Shown: in pieces, positions 1 to 9,082 of the stretch | Layout of the letters: every line of letters begins with the position of its first letter | How positions within the stretch are numbered: position 1 is the stretch's first letter | DNA from: Azotimanducus sp965199815 | Lineage (GTDB): Bacteria > Pseudomonadota > Gammaproteobacteria > Pseudomonadales > Azotimanducaceae | Assembly (NCBI GenBank): GCA_965199815.1 | Contig: CBDATE010000028.1 | Location: forward strand, 372,001-436,000 | Direction of reading: 5' to 3' | DNA length: 64,000 nucleotides | Program-made: the position numbers and the translations under genes | Notes under the pieces: model-generated | What the model was told of the DNA's origin: nothing | Databases searched by the model: none | What the model saw: only the letters and a program-made list of their open reading frames with translations

Positions 1-89
1 TGAGTTCCCGCGTCCGGTACGCGCCGTGCACTGATATTCGCATTCCCGATCGGTGGCTCGATGTCTTTCCAGGAGTCATCAAGAGTCAT
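1..89 (-). CDS. Start of a probable PD-(D/E)XK (DUF4420-like) restriction nuclease, partial
   Basis: Only the first 29 codons are in the window; the gene continues beyond position 1. Read from the ATG at 89-87, the peptide begins MTLDDSWKDIEPP and continues NISARRVP. The early Trp, the acidic/Pro stretch and the ISARR segment resemble the N-terminus of DUF4420 proteins as I remember them. In the known MORC/Z1/C5-methylase restriction systems a gene of this family follows the Z1 gene. It overlaps the end of the Z1 gene by 11 bp in another frame, as expected for a translationally coupled operon. A second ATG at 79-77, sharing bases with the Z1 stop codon, opens a competing frame, but its peptide has no recognisable features. 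The family assignment is an inference from few residues plus position. Confidence 0.45.
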   Translation of the reverse strand, partial: MTLDDSWKDIEPPIGNANISARRVPDAGT

Positions 90-2793
90 CGTCGACTTGC
101 TCATCATCATCCGAGTCGTCGCCACCAAAGTGCTCCCGAAACCAGATTGTGTTGACTACGTACCGCACAGTTTCTTCCGGGCGCTTCGTAGTTGGAAAGC
201 TTATGCTCCAAGCGGCCACTGGCTTGTTCCCACTCAAGTCCTCACCTTCCTCGCCGATTGCAAGAAGATGTATGACAAGTAGCGGCTTGGTACGGATTTT
301 TGTGTAGATCCAATCGGGATAATTGTTGCCGCTCGCGTCATATTTTCTTTTGGCCGCCTGAATCTGAGAATCGGTCAAGCCAAATTGGGTGATTCCGCGC
401 GAACTAACTCTCTGTTTGTTGGTCACCATCAGCATGGATTGGTCGCTTCGCCTGCCCGGAGATCTTCTTTGACATACGAGATCGAATCCCAACCCGTCAT
501 ACACAGGAGATAGCCTGGCCTTGTTGCTTGTTGGTTCAATACCGGCAAACAGAACATCCCAACGGCTCAGTTCATCTTCAGCTCGAGGGCGGATATAACT
601 TCGAACCGGATCAGTCTCGGTGGCAGGTGAGCCTGGGTGGTTCTTGAAGATACCGAGAAATGCGTCAACCAGATTCACAGGAACGTCTCGCACCAAGCGG
701 CTACCGCCGACTATTTCGCCATCTTCCGGAGCACAGCCGTTTTTGCGTAGCGCGTCCGCGAATCGCACGGCTGTCATCAGGTTGGCATCAAGTGTTGGTT
801 GATCGCGACGCAGGATTGCTGTCTCGACAAAACTATTTGCGAGACCGATCTTCACCGTATGGTCTTGGCCCGACCCCATCTTGTTCCGCGCGGTAACAAG
901 GAGGGTGTCGGGATGGCTGCGTACTTTGAGACCAAAATCCTTTGGTGTCGCATTAGCGCTTTGCATGCGAGCCAACTCATCGCGAAGTTCGCCAATGGAC
1001 TCGGTGATATGCTCGTACCATCCTTGGGCCTCCTCCGGCATCCAGACCCGACAAAGATCGTCGTAGCTATCGCGGTATCCGAACCAGCGTGCCATCTGGA
1101 AAAGCGTGTCGTACATCATGGAGCGGCGCAGGAAGTAGCTGACGGTCAGACCTTCCAGGGTAAGGCCACGAGAAAGCGAGAGGCCGCCGACCGCGATGAC
1201 ATTGAGCCCCGAATTTTCATGCTCCGTATAGTCAAGCGATCCGGTAGCCTTGCTATTTATTTCCACAACGCTCACGGCGCTGACGCTCTTGTGCAAATAC
1301 TGTTGAATCTTGGGCCACGACATGTCAGGAATGGCCTCGTAATGCTTTCGATAGGCATCATGAAGCTCGGCAAGCTCATCATCAAGAAGAGCATCTTCAA
1401 CGGGTCGTGCGCCATGAATCCTGACACTTGAAGACATCCGATCAATCAGGGTTTGTATCTCGTTTCGCACCTGTCGTTGGATCGATGTGAAGCGCGAAAC
1501 ATTCACGAGCATGGAGTTGTGAGCGCCATCCTGCCCTCGAACCAGCCTGATGGCTCGCGCGAGAACAAAGACGCGAATCGCTTCCTTCAAGCTTGCGGGC
1601 AAGTCAGTGATCGGATGATCGATCTTGTGGCTTGTAGGCAAGAGGTCTTCATGATCGTTGATGTCTTTGAGAATTCCATTCTCAGTGCCCTCGGCACCCC
1701 CGAACATTTGATCGGGGCCAAGGTAGTTGGTGGGAGGGTCGAGACTTACGATGAAGTCGCGAGGGAACAGGTCGTGCCCGGCCATCTGGTCTTCCGATTC
1801 CGGGTCGATGAAGATGTTCGCGAAGGGCGTAGCCGTATAGCCAACGTAGTTGCTGCGCTCAAAAAGGTCGAGAAGTTCACGGATCTGTCCGTTGATTCGC
1901 GAAACCTCCTCCATACGGTGTCTGATGTTGATTGAAGCATTGTCTGCCTCGTCATCAATCAGCAGCATGGGCTCTCGTATCTTCTCAGTCCCCAGCCGCT
2001 GTGCATTGTGAGCCTTCAGCCATTCGATCAAATTCTTGAGTGTGCTCTGATTCTTCTTGATCACGAAAACCGCGGGCTCTTGAAGATTCTTCAGTGGGAG
2101 GTTCAGGCTTTCAGCCGCTTGCTTGTGAAAATCCCTGTAAGAAGTAGTGAAGGCATTAGGCCGACGGCGACGGTCATAGCCGCCCACACCCAGAACAGTC
2201 TGCTTTGCCAGCTGTCCTTCGGCTCCGCCTGCGCTGCTATATCCGATAAATCCTTCATCCACACGCCGCTGGGTTTGGTCACGCAGTTTGTTCTGCAGCC
2301 CGGCAATGATGATGATCACGCGATAGCCTGCATCAGCGGCCTTGGTGATGACACCGATGTAGTTGGCGGTCTTTCCTGACTGGACATGGCCTATCACCAT
2401 GCCTCGCCGATCCCAACTGCCGGGTTTTTCGGGGTTCTCCAGAAAGCCGAGGACTTTGTCCGTTACGTTGCTCAATCCACCGAGAACTTGTCCGGAGAGC
2501 CCCTTTTCGACCATAAGGCGATAGTAGCGGTTCCAATAGAAGAAGTCGATTTCGGAACGAGCGTCATCCAGCCAAGGCTCGAAATTCTGCTCCTGCAATG
2601 CCGCGCCGTCCGCCATTTGGACACCGTGAATGGTCTCGAATTCGAGTGCAAGTACTTCGGCCTCGGTATCGGTCACATTTGGACAGGCCGGGCGAGCCTC
2701 GGCAATGACTTCACGAATACGCGACTGAGTGGGTAGCTCCCGAGCCAGCAGACCTTCGACCATTATCTTGAGTCGATCCACACCCTTCAGCAT
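79..2793 (-). CDS. Z1 domain protein (helicase-like ATPase of a restriction system)
   Basis: A 904-residue Z1-family P-loop protein related to superfamily II helicases, predicted to be the DNA-translocating or remodelling part of a restriction/anti-phage system. Visible motifs are a Walker A loop GHVQSGKT (about residues 135-142), a Walker B/DEAD-like IDDEAD (279-284), YTATPFAN (319-326, motif III-like), GGLSLSRGLTLEGL (536-549) and QMARWFGYR (566-574, motif VI-like), all in the order expected for Z1. The C-terminus is Asp-rich. The ATG at 2793 has a strong AAGGAGG about 9 nt upstream and lies inside the last codons of the ATPase gene (7-bp overlap), so the two are probably coupled. Cleavage itself is more likely done by the downstream PD-(D/E)XK protein. 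The role is inferred from the family and the neighbours. Confidence 0.92.
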   Translation of the reverse strand: MLKGVDRLKIMVEGLLARELPTQSRIREVIAEARPACPNVTDTEAEVLALEFETIHGVQMADGAALQEQNFEPWLDDARSEIDFFYWNRYYRLMVEKGLSGQVLGGLSNVTDKVLGFLENPEKPGSWDRRGMVIGHVQSGKTANYIGVITKAADAGYRVIIIIAGLQNKLRDQTQRRVDEGFIGYSSAGGAEGQLAKQTVLGVGGYDRRRRPNAFTTSYRDFHKQAAESLNLPLKNLQEPAVFVIKKNQSTLKNLIEWLKAHNAQRLGTEKIREPMLLIDDEADNASINIRHRMEEVSRINGQIRELLDLFERSNYVGYTATPFANIFIDPESEDQMAGHDLFPRDFIVSLDPPTNYLGPDQMFGGAEGTENGILKDINDHEDLLPTSHKIDHPITDLPASLKEAIRVFVLARAIRLVRGQDGAHNSMLVNVSRFTSIQRQVRNEIQTLIDRMSSSVRIHGARPVEDALLDDELAELHDAYRKHYEAIPDMSWPKIQQYLHKSVSAVSVVEINSKATGSLDYTEHENSGLNVIAVGGLSLSRGLTLEGLTVSYFLRRSMMYDTLFQMARWFGYRDSYDDLCRVWMPEEAQGWYEHITESIGELRDELARMQSANATPKDFGLKVRSHPDTLLVTARNKMGSGQDHTVKIGLANSFVETAILRRDQPTLDANLMTAVRFADALRKNGCAPEDGEIVGGSRLVRDVPVNLVDAFLGIFKNHPGSPATETDPVRSYIRPRAEDELSRWDVLFAGIEPTSNKARLSPVYDGLGFDLVCQRRSPGRRSDQSMLMVTNKQRVSSRGITQFGLTDSQIQAAKRKYDASGNNYPDWIYTKIRTKPLLVIHLLAIGEEGEDLSGNKPVAAWSISFPTTKRPEETVRYVVNTIWFREHFGGDDSDDDEQVDDDS

Positions 2794-4289
2794 TCTTCAC
2801 TGCCTCCTTCATTCTCGCGGATGTTCTTCAGTATTTCGGAGGTCTCGGCCCATTGGGTGCGAAACGGAGCTGCGAAGCGCATCCACTCCTCGATTTCGCT
2901 GGGCGCAAGACCTCGCCGTTGAAGAATGTGCCACATTGACGAGGCGATCATGTACAGATCTTTCAGATCAATCTTGTGAGATATAACCTCTTTCGGGCTG
3001 GTGCTGACATCCACATGCAGCGCCTCGAGGGGAAAGGCCGAAGCAAGGAGATGAAGTATCCGCCCGAATTCCTGTGCTTTTTTGGAGTCCAAATCGTCAC
3101 GGAAAATCGCAAGTAGCGGATATTCCTCATCAATCCGATAGGAGATATGGTTTTTGTCCTGCACCCGCCTCCAGACAGGGAGATGGTTGTCTTCGGTCAA
3201 TTTGGCACCATGTCCCGAGAATGTGCGATGGGATGGAGCGACCATCTTTTCGATGATGCCACGCAACCGCTTGCGAACTGGTGTCGGTGGTTGTGCGGAT
3301 GCCTTTCTGACATCAATTTTCCACTCCGCATCCATGGTGTTGGGAATGTCGATGCCAACGCGGGCGAGTTTCGTCAATTCCTCCTGGCGAGCGAGTCGGA
3401 ACCAGGTTCCGTGAACGATCAAGCGCCGGTTTCGGTACAGGTAGAAACCTTGATTAGCCACATAACCTTGGGGTCCGGCATATCTCTTCCAGTCTTGGGC
3501 GGTGACCTTGCCATGATGCGGCAAGGTGATTGGCCATATCTTGATCTCACCACCGTCAAGACGGAGCGTCTCTTCCTGATGGCGCTGTGTTGCTGGATGA
3601 TTTGAATGAAAGGGGTCGAACGGCTGCAATTCACGTTCGTTCATCGAGATTCCGAGAGGCTGTCTCCCTTCCTTGCCAGACAGGAAACGGTGAAAGACGA
3701 ATTCGATGTGGTCCGCCGCCTCGTCAAGCTGTCGCACAAGATCCTGTCCGTGATTGTGCTGGTCAGCGTTGACGAGCCGATCGAGGTTTTCCCAGACAAT
3801 CAAGGTGCCGTCTCCCGCAAGCCGCTCCGACCAACGGATGGTGTCAGCAGTATCTGGCATCTCGACAACCCACTCGTCTTGCTGTGCAACCTTGTCGAGA
3901 TCCCATATTGCGCTGGAGGTGACCGAGTTCTTGCGTGTGATTACCGTCAGCCGACGGCATTGCGAGAAGGATGCGGTCTTCAATCCGAGGCCGAAACGTC
4001 CGAGATCGTTCTCTGTTCGGGGCTCGAGAGGGTTGCGAGTTCCGGGCCGCATCGCTTCAAGGAGTTCTTCTTCGGTCATACCTGCCCCATCGTCAACTAT
4101 ACCGATGGCCGACTCTGCATGATGTGTGTCGGCAAGGATGTGGATACTGTGGGCACCGGCAGTGATTGAATTGTCAATAACATCGGCAAGGGCGGTCTGC
4201 AGCGAATATCCCATGTCGCGCAGACTTTCAATCAACGAGGAGGCGCGTGGCGCGAGCACCAATTCCCGCTTTCGAGAATCCTTGATCAT
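2787..4289 (-). CDS. MORC-like GHKL ATPase of a restriction system
   Basis: A 500-residue protein with an N-terminal GHKL (Hsp90/MutL/MORC) ATPase fold: N-box ADVIDNS (about 35-41), IVDDGAGM (64-71) and glycine-rich lid motif GRFGLGLK (97-104). Bacterial MORC-type ATPases are known from restriction-modification operons with Z1 helicases, C5 methylases and PD-(D/E)XK nucleases, which is the context here. The ATPase is thought to act as an ATP-driven clamp or conformational switch on DNA. I chose the ATG at 4289 because its first bases form an ATGA overlap with the methyltransferase stop codon and the ATPase domain starts soon after. The frame is open further upstream to 4433, but that stretch only overlaps the methyltransferase and looks like shadow sequence. 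Confidence 0.9.
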   Translation of the reverse strand: MIKDSRKRELVLAPRASSLIESLRDMGYSLQTALADVIDNSITAGAHSIHILADTHHAESAIGIVDDGAGMTEEELLEAMRPGTRNPLEPRTENDLGRFGLGLKTASFSQCRRLTVITRKNSVTSSAIWDLDKVAQQDEWVVEMPDTADTIRWSERLAGDGTLIVWENLDRLVNADQHNHGQDLVRQLDEAADHIEFVFHRFLSGKEGRQPLGISMNERELQPFDPFHSNHPATQRHQEETLRLDGGEIKIWPITLPHHGKVTAQDWKRYAGPQGYVANQGFYLYRNRRLIVHGTWFRLARQEELTKLARVGIDIPNTMDAEWKIDVRKASAQPPTPVRKRLRGIIEKMVAPSHRTFSGHGAKLTEDNHLPVWRRVQDKNHISYRIDEEYPLLAIFRDDLDSKKAQEFGRILHLLASAFPLEALHVDVSTSPKEVISHKIDLKDLYMIASSMWHILQRRGLAPSEIEEWMRFAAPFRTQWAETSEILKNIRENEGGSEEC

Positions 4290-5934
4290 GAGCTGCCTGC
4301 GCTCACGAACGGAGCAGGCATGGGGTCGATGTACTCTCCTGGAATGGTGTTCGTTGATTCGTGTGCGGTGACTGGCTTCGTCGGATGATTCCAAAGATCG
4401 AGCACCTTCCATAGTTCCCGCGCAATCTGCCATGCGAGATACGGTGGAACAGCATTACCGACCTGTATGTACTGCTGTGTGCGAGTGCCGTGAAAGAAGT
4501 AGTTATCAGGAAATGTCTGGAGTCGAGCAGCTTCACGCACCGTAAGACTACGGCATTGAGTCGGGTCAGGGTGGATGAAGTAGTGCCCGTCCTTGGAAAG
4601 GTGGCTCGTGACTGTGGTCGAGGGATGATCGGCGAGTTGCACCCGAAAGCGATCGTCAAACTTTCCCGTGTTCCAGCTTCTGTGTCTGGCGGCTAGTGCT
4701 TGCGGAAAATCGCGAGCTTTTGGCGATATACCCGAGGCATGTGCATAGGCTGTGGCGTAGAGATATCGGGTGAGGTCCTCGCTGATGTGCCCTCTGGTTT
4801 CGTTGTTTGGCAGTCGGGTGAGCCTGTGTTCGAACATCCATTCGCTCAATGCGGATGGGCAAGTTGCAGGGAAATGGGTGTCGCCCGGTGCTCCGCGAAA
4901 AGGCGGGGCTGGGCTGCTCGTCGAAGCCATGACGCGCTCCAGCGTCGAGCGGAACTTCTGCTCCATGTCCAAAGACATGGGCGGTATGTTCCGGAGAGCG
5001 ATTCGGCATGCTTGTTGCAATACTTGCTGCCACGAGGTGTCGCTGTCGTCCCGACTGAGTCGGCTGCGAAGCCTCGGCATCGCCCCAATGATGTCGGAGA
5101 CAGAAGTGGTGGTATTGCTTTGTGCGAGTTTGGGGAGAGGTCGTGTTGCAAAGTGGTGGCGACATCGCGACGAATGCAGAGGACGATCACTCGGTGACGC
5201 TTTTGCGGGATGCCGTGTTCCTCGGCGCGAACGAGGAAATCTTCGGGTTGGAGCCCTTCTCTCCATGAGCGGCCTGCTTTCGAGGGAGCAAGGGAATACA
5301 GACAGTATTGATCCTTGCCGCCAGCATTCGCCAAGGAATCCATGATTTCGGAAAATATCCTGTTGCCGAGGTGCCTGGCGGAGAGCATGCCTCTGACATT
5401 CTCCATGATGGCAACGACCGGCTGGAGTTGTTTCAGAGCCTCGGCGTATTCTCGGTAGAGTGATTGACGCTTATCGTTCGCAGGATTGTAGTGGGGATTG
5501 CTGGCATTCCGTGACCTTCCCACCACCGAATAGGACTGACAGGGAGGGCCTCCAATGAGTACTGTTCTGTCGTCATATATGGCGCGAATCTCTGCAATCC
5601 GTTGCCGGATAAAGGAGCTTGACTCGGGCGTTCCCAGCGTCAGACGCTGCGTCTCGTTGCAAGCATCTCGCCATTCTTGGGGGTACAAGTTAGCCCAATC
5701 CGGTTCGTGGGATACGACACCATTGAGGAAATCGTAATACTCTGCTGGAAATCCGGTGGAGAACTTTCGCAGGAAGCTACGCAATCGCAGTGTGCGATGA
5801 GCGGGTTCATCCATTTCGACCGAGAGAGCGATTCGGAAACGAGAGCGCCCATGAGAATCCTTGCAGGACGCAAAACCCTCGGCCAAACCGCCGGGGCCGG
5901 AGAAGAGGTCGACCACGGGTAGGTAGTCAGTCAT
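4286..5934 (-). CDS. DNA (cytosine-5-)-methyltransferase, split by a -1 frameshift
   Basis: The modification enzyme of the system, expected to transfer a methyl group from S-adenosylmethionine to C5 of cytosine. The first frame carries motif I DLFSGPGGLAEGF (9-21), motif IV GGPPCQSYS with catalytic Cys132, motif VI ENVRG (178-182) and motif VIII GIPQKRHRV (241-249). The second frame carries the target-recognition part (SVSDIIGAMPRLRSRLSR), motif IX SLTVREAARLQTFPD and motif X QYIQVGNAVPP, ending at 4286. No single frame spans both. The switch is a -1 shift between about 5160 and 5095; reading through it gives about 549 residues, a normal length for this class. It is a sequencing error, a 1-nt loss or programmed slippage at the heptamer at 5134-5128. 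No good ribosome-binding site is visible before the ATG at 5934. Confidence 0.88.
5128..5134 (-). other. Candidate -1 slippery heptamer in the methyltransferase gene
   Basis: On the coding (minus) strand the zero-frame codons tcc-cca-aac place C_CCA_AAC exactly in the X_XXY_YYZ arrangement that permits -1 slippage. Re-pairing here gives CCC-AAA followed by LAQSNTTTSVSDIIG, which is the frame holding the downstream methyltransferase motifs. I see no obvious stimulatory stem-loop or upstream Shine-Dalgarno-like element, so programmed frameshifting is only a possibility. Confidence 0.3.
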
Positions 5935-5945
5935 GATCGGTGGGT

Positions 5946-5966
5946 GTCGTAGCTATCGCGGTATCC
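5946..5966. repeat. 21-bp repeat upstream of the methyltransferase, also inside the Z1 gene (1060-1080)
   Basis: The 21 bases at 5946-5966, just upstream of the methyltransferase ATG, are identical and in the same orientation to 1060-1080 inside the Z1 gene, where they encode part of GYRDSYDD next to the conserved QMARWFGYR motif. A match this long is not expected by chance in 64 kb. It may be a leftover of another Z1 gene or a recombination footprint at the edge of the restriction operon. Confidence 0.7.
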
Positions 5967-6078
5967 CAATAATTCGGGAAATGTGCGCTGACCGATGGTA
6001 CAGGATTTAGCCTGACCTCGTTCGCATGATGATGACTGGCGCGGACTCCGTCGGATACCAGTGGGGCCGGAGCATAAC

Positions 6079-7086
6079 TTAACGAAAGGCAGCCATCGGC
6101 GGGATGTCGAGCATCGTCTTCAAGCCTGGGGGTGCATCAATGACGCGTGGAATGACATTCACGATAGCCGATGCGGTCGCCCGGTCGCCGTGCACACCGC
6201 CACTGATCACAACATCAAGGTCCGGCAATCCCTTGATGTGGACAGCGTCGTGAGGTTCTTGCGCGCCAACGTACGCATTGAATTCGAGGCGAATAATGTC
6301 GGCTCCGGCAATAACGCCTTTCGCCACCTGCTTCACGCCGACCACCTGCCCGCAAGCGACCGACAATTCCTTGCTGTGCACTTCCCTGTCGGCGACTACA
6401 GGTTCAATCTCCTCGAGGATATCGTCTGGCTGGAAACCGAGGCCAGCGGCGATCATTGCCACGGACTCGGGCAGACCTACGTGTCGTATGTATCCATTTT
6501 CGACACTCTGCCGGAACGCATCGACGCTGAGGCCGACACCAATCTTCCTTTGAAACGGCAGTCGGCGGTGGGCTGCGTCTTGTAGCCGGATACAGACTAT
6601 CGATTCGACCTCCTGCAGGATGCCGGTCATGAAGACCGGCCAGACATCCATGAGAAACCCGGGGTTCACGCCGCTTGCAAGCAGCGTAGCCTGATGCTGT
6701 ACCGCAAGGGTATCGAGTTTTCCGGACAATACCGGGTGGTGGAAAAAGGGATATGACATCTCCTCGCATGTCGAAACCATGTTCACGCCGAGGTCGAGGA
6801 TTTGCTCGAATTGCGGTACAACCTCTTCCAGTGAGGAGCTTGTCGCGTGCAGCACAATATCGGGGGCAGTCTGCTCAATCATCATGCGCGCATCATCGGA
6901 GATTCTGATTCCGTGCAGTTTTGGCTCGTCAAGGAGCTCGCCCATGTCGCGGCCAACAAAGGCCGGATCTGCGGCACCGACGATTTCGATACCGGATCGT
7001 GAAGCCGCCAGTTTCGCGATGCTGCGGCCGATTGGCCCGCAGCCCATCTGCACGGCCCTGATGGGATCAGTGATGCGTTCAGTCAT
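6079..7086 (-). CDS. NAD(P)-dependent amino-acid dehydrogenase / dihydrodipicolinate-reductase-like protein
   Basis: A 335-residue Rossmann-fold oxidoreductase. Near the N-terminus, VQMGCGPIGRSIAKLAA is a dinucleotide-binding loop, followed by the acidic strand end GAADPAFVGRDMGEL. The segment DIVLHATSS and the substrate-side motif LLASGVNPGFLMD are characteristic of the family that includes dihydrodipicolinate reductase and 2,4-diaminopentanoate dehydrogenase. The exact substrate cannot be read from sequence. I placed the start at the ATG at 7086; an upstream TTG at 7128 in frame adds 14 poorly conserved-looking residues. The gene is divergent from ggt across 169 bp, and with ggt, the TonB receptor and the D-aminoacylase it suggests breakdown of peptides or unusual amino acids. 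Confidence 0.75.
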   Translation of the reverse strand: MTERITDPIRAVQMGCGPIGRSIAKLAASRSGIEIVGAADPAFVGRDMGELLDEPKLHGIRISDDARMMIEQTAPDIVLHATSSSLEEVVPQFEQILDLGVNMVSTCEEMSYPFFHHPVLSGKLDTLAVQHQATLLASGVNPGFLMDVWPVFMTGILQEVESIVCIRLQDAAHRRLPFQRKIGVGLSVDAFRQSVENGYIRHVGLPESVAMIAAGLGFQPDDILEEIEPVVADREVHSKELSVACGQVVGVKQVAKGVIAGADIIRLEFNAYVGAQEPHDAVHIKGLPDLDVVISGGVHGDRATASAIVNVIPRVIDAPPGLKTMLDIPPMAAFR

Positions 7087-7155
7087 GTGTTGGAGTATGT
7101 TTCTCAGGGAAGGCAAGGATGCCTGCAAGCGTTATGGTTAGCCAATTCCAAATGT

Positions 7156-7173
7156 TTGTCTGCATATAGACAA
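7156..7173. promoter_or_regulatory. Inverted repeat TTGTCT-N6-AGACAA in the divergent promoter region
   Basis: A dyad with 6-bp arms lies between the dehydrogenase and ggt start codons, about 80 bp before ggt. Its size and position fit an operator for a dimeric regulator; the LysR protein encoded at 14577 is the only regulator nearby. A partly similar stretch (TTGTTTGCAGACA) lies just upstream of the LysR gene. The assignment is weak because such short dyads occur by chance. Confidence 0.25.
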
Positions 7174-7255
7174 CGGTATTGGATGCTCGCGCCGGGGTAT
7201 AAAATCCAGCACCGAGCGCCTGTCGCAACGCCCGATTCTACCTGTGGAGCAACCG

Positions 7256-9022
7256 ATGACAATCAGAACCATTCCCATCCTGGCTGTGCTCGTTTCAATC
7301 ACTACACTCACGCTTTCCTTTCAGAAAATTGTACTTGCACAAGAGCGGGAAGGTCCCTATAACATCGCCAAGGATGCATACATCGTTCGCTACAACGATG
7401 TCTTTGCACCTGTTGTATCGACTGGCGGTATGGTTTCGACGCAAAGCGACATAGCCACGCGAGTTGGTATAGACATCCTCAACAAGGGAGGCAACGCCGT
7501 TGATGCCGCGGTTGCCGTCGGCTTCGCCCTGGCCGTTTCGCTTCCTCGCGCGGGTAACATAGGCGGTGGCGGATTCATGGTCGTGCACGATGCCGCAAAG
7601 AGCGAGTCCTACACCATAGACTACCGCGAGACAGCACCTTCCGGGGTCACCGCAAGCGATTTTCTCGACGAACAGGGAGAAAAGCTCGCCAGTTCGCGAT
7701 TCGACTGGCCTGCGATTGGCGTTCCCGGTACGGTCGCCGGGCTGCACAAGGCCTGGCAGATAGGCGGTTCGCTGGCGTGGAGTGAGCTGGTGGCCGCGGC
7801 TATCCGTCTTGCCGAGGATGGCTTTCGCGTTAATTACGATCTGGCAGAGTTGCTTGCTTCCAAAAAAGACTGGCTGACAAGAGATCGAGCGACTGCCAAT
7901 GCCCTGTACCAAGTCGGGGGCAAGCCCTATGAGGCTGGCGACATCATGCGCCGCCCGCAACTCGGCCGCACACTGCGACTCATTGCAGAGAAAGGGCCAG
8001 ATGTTTTCTATCGCGGTGAGATTGCCGAGAAAATCGCCGCGAGCATGGCTCGGTTCGGCGGTCATATAGACAAGCGCGATCTGGCGGATTACGAGGCAAT
8101 AGTCCGTCCCCCGATTCGTGGAAGTTATCGCGGGTACGAAATCCTCTCGATGCCACCGCCAAGCTCCGGCGGCATCGCAATCGTGGAAACGCTCAACATT
8201 CTGGAATATTTTCCCATGCACAACTGGGGCTACTCGGCGCACTCCCTGCACGTCATGGCCGAGGCCATGCGACTGGCCTTTGCAGACCGCGGCAACTATA
8301 TGGCTGATCCAGCTTTTTTTGACGTGCCCGCGAGCGAGCTGACGGACAAGGGCTATGCCGCCGAGAGGGCATCGCTTATTCGTCTTGACCGCGCAACCCC
8401 GTCAGCAATGATCGGTGGCGGACTGGCAGCAGTCGATGAAAGTGAATCAACAACCCACTATTCGATTGTTGATGCGAATGGAATGGCCGTGTCGAATACC
8501 TACACCCTGTCGTCTTCCTTCGGTTCGGGCCTGACCATAGCGGACACCGGCATTCTCATGAACAACCAGATTCATACCTTTTCCGTCAGGGTCGGCATTG
8601 AAGGTGCCGAAGGCTTCATTGCCAGTTACGCCAACAGGATAGAAGAAGGGAAGCGGCCGGTCAGTTCACAGTCTCCGGTCATCGTCATGAAGGATGGCAA
8701 GGTGTTTCTTGTTACAGGCAGCCCAGGCGGGAGCCGCATTATCACGGCCGTCATCCAGACCATTGTCAATATCATTGACTTTCAGATGAACATTGCCGAG
8801 GCCACCAATCAGCGTCGAATACACCATCAGTGGATTCCCGACATCCTTGAGGTAGAACCCGGTTTCAATTCGGATACGCGCACACTTCTCGAAGCGCTTG
8901 GCCATAACGTGCAAGAGACTTTCACCATGGGCAGTACTCAATCCATTTACGTGGGTTCCAAGTTCCTGTTTGGCGCATCCGATCCACGCCGCCCCAATGC
9001 ACTGACATCGGGTACCGAGTGA
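7256..9022 (+). CDS. ggt: Gamma-glutamyltransferase (glutathione hydrolase), periplasmic
   Basis: A 588-residue Ntn-hydrolase that cleaves gamma-glutamyl bonds of glutathione and related peptides, or transfers the glutamyl group. An N-terminal hydrophobic signal peptide (MTIRTIPILAVLVSITTLTL) predicts periplasmic export. Hallmarks include GGNAVDAAVAVGFAL, GNIGGGGFMVV and the autocatalytic site ESTTHYSIVDANG, where the first Thr of TTHYS (residue 399) should become the N-terminus of the small subunit. PPPSSGG and the C-terminal SPGGSRI motif are also present. I chose the ATG at 7256 because GGAG lies 7 nt upstream; the in-frame GTG at 7244 overlaps that site. It converges on the TonB receptor gene across a hairpin. 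It probably feeds released amino acids to the neighbouring catabolic enzymes. Confidence 0.95.
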   Translation: MTIRTIPILAVLVSITTLTLSFQKIVLAQEREGPYNIAKDAYIVRYNDVFAPVVSTGGMVSTQSDIATRVGIDILNKGGNAVDAAVAVGFALAVSLPRAGNIGGGGFMVVHDAAKSESYTIDYRETAPSGVTASDFLDEQGEKLASSRFDWPAIGVPGTVAGLHKAWQIGGSLAWSELVAAAIRLAEDGFRVNYDLAELLASKKDWLTRDRATANALYQVGGKPYEAGDIMRRPQLGRTLRLIAEKGPDVFYRGEIAEKIAASMARFGGHIDKRDLADYEAIVRPPIRGSYRGYEILSMPPPSSGGIAIVETLNILEYFPMHNWGYSAHSLHVMAEAMRLAFADRGNYMADPAFFDVPASELTDKGYAAERASLIRLDRATPSAMIGGGLAAVDESESTTHYSIVDANGMAVSNTYTLSSSFGSGLTIADTGILMNNQIHTFSVRVGIEGAEGFIASYANRIEEGKRPVSSQSPVIVMKDGKVFLVTGSPGGSRIITAVIQTIVNIIDFQMNIAEATNQRRIHHQWIPDILEVEPGFNSDTRTLLEALGHNVQETFTMGSTQSIYVGSKFLFGASDPRRPNALTSGTE

Positions 9023-9025
9023 ACC

Positions 9026-9068
9026 GGCAACTCGAATGGAGCAGGGGGAGAGAGGCTTTCGAGTTGCC
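9026..9068. terminator. Hairpin between convergent ggt and TonB-receptor genes
   Basis: An 11-bp perfect stem (GGCAACTCGAA / TTCGAGTTGCC) encloses a 21-nt purine-rich loop, starting 3 nt after the ggt stop codon. It could end transcription from both sides. No U-tract follows, so intrinsic termination is not certain. Confidence 0.5.
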
Positions 9069-9082
9069 ACACTCGACATGAA

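Noticed and set aside
799..1431. 210-codon plus-strand frame within the Z1 gene
   Set aside because: It lies antisense to conserved Z1 helicase motifs and shows no domain or ribosome-binding site.
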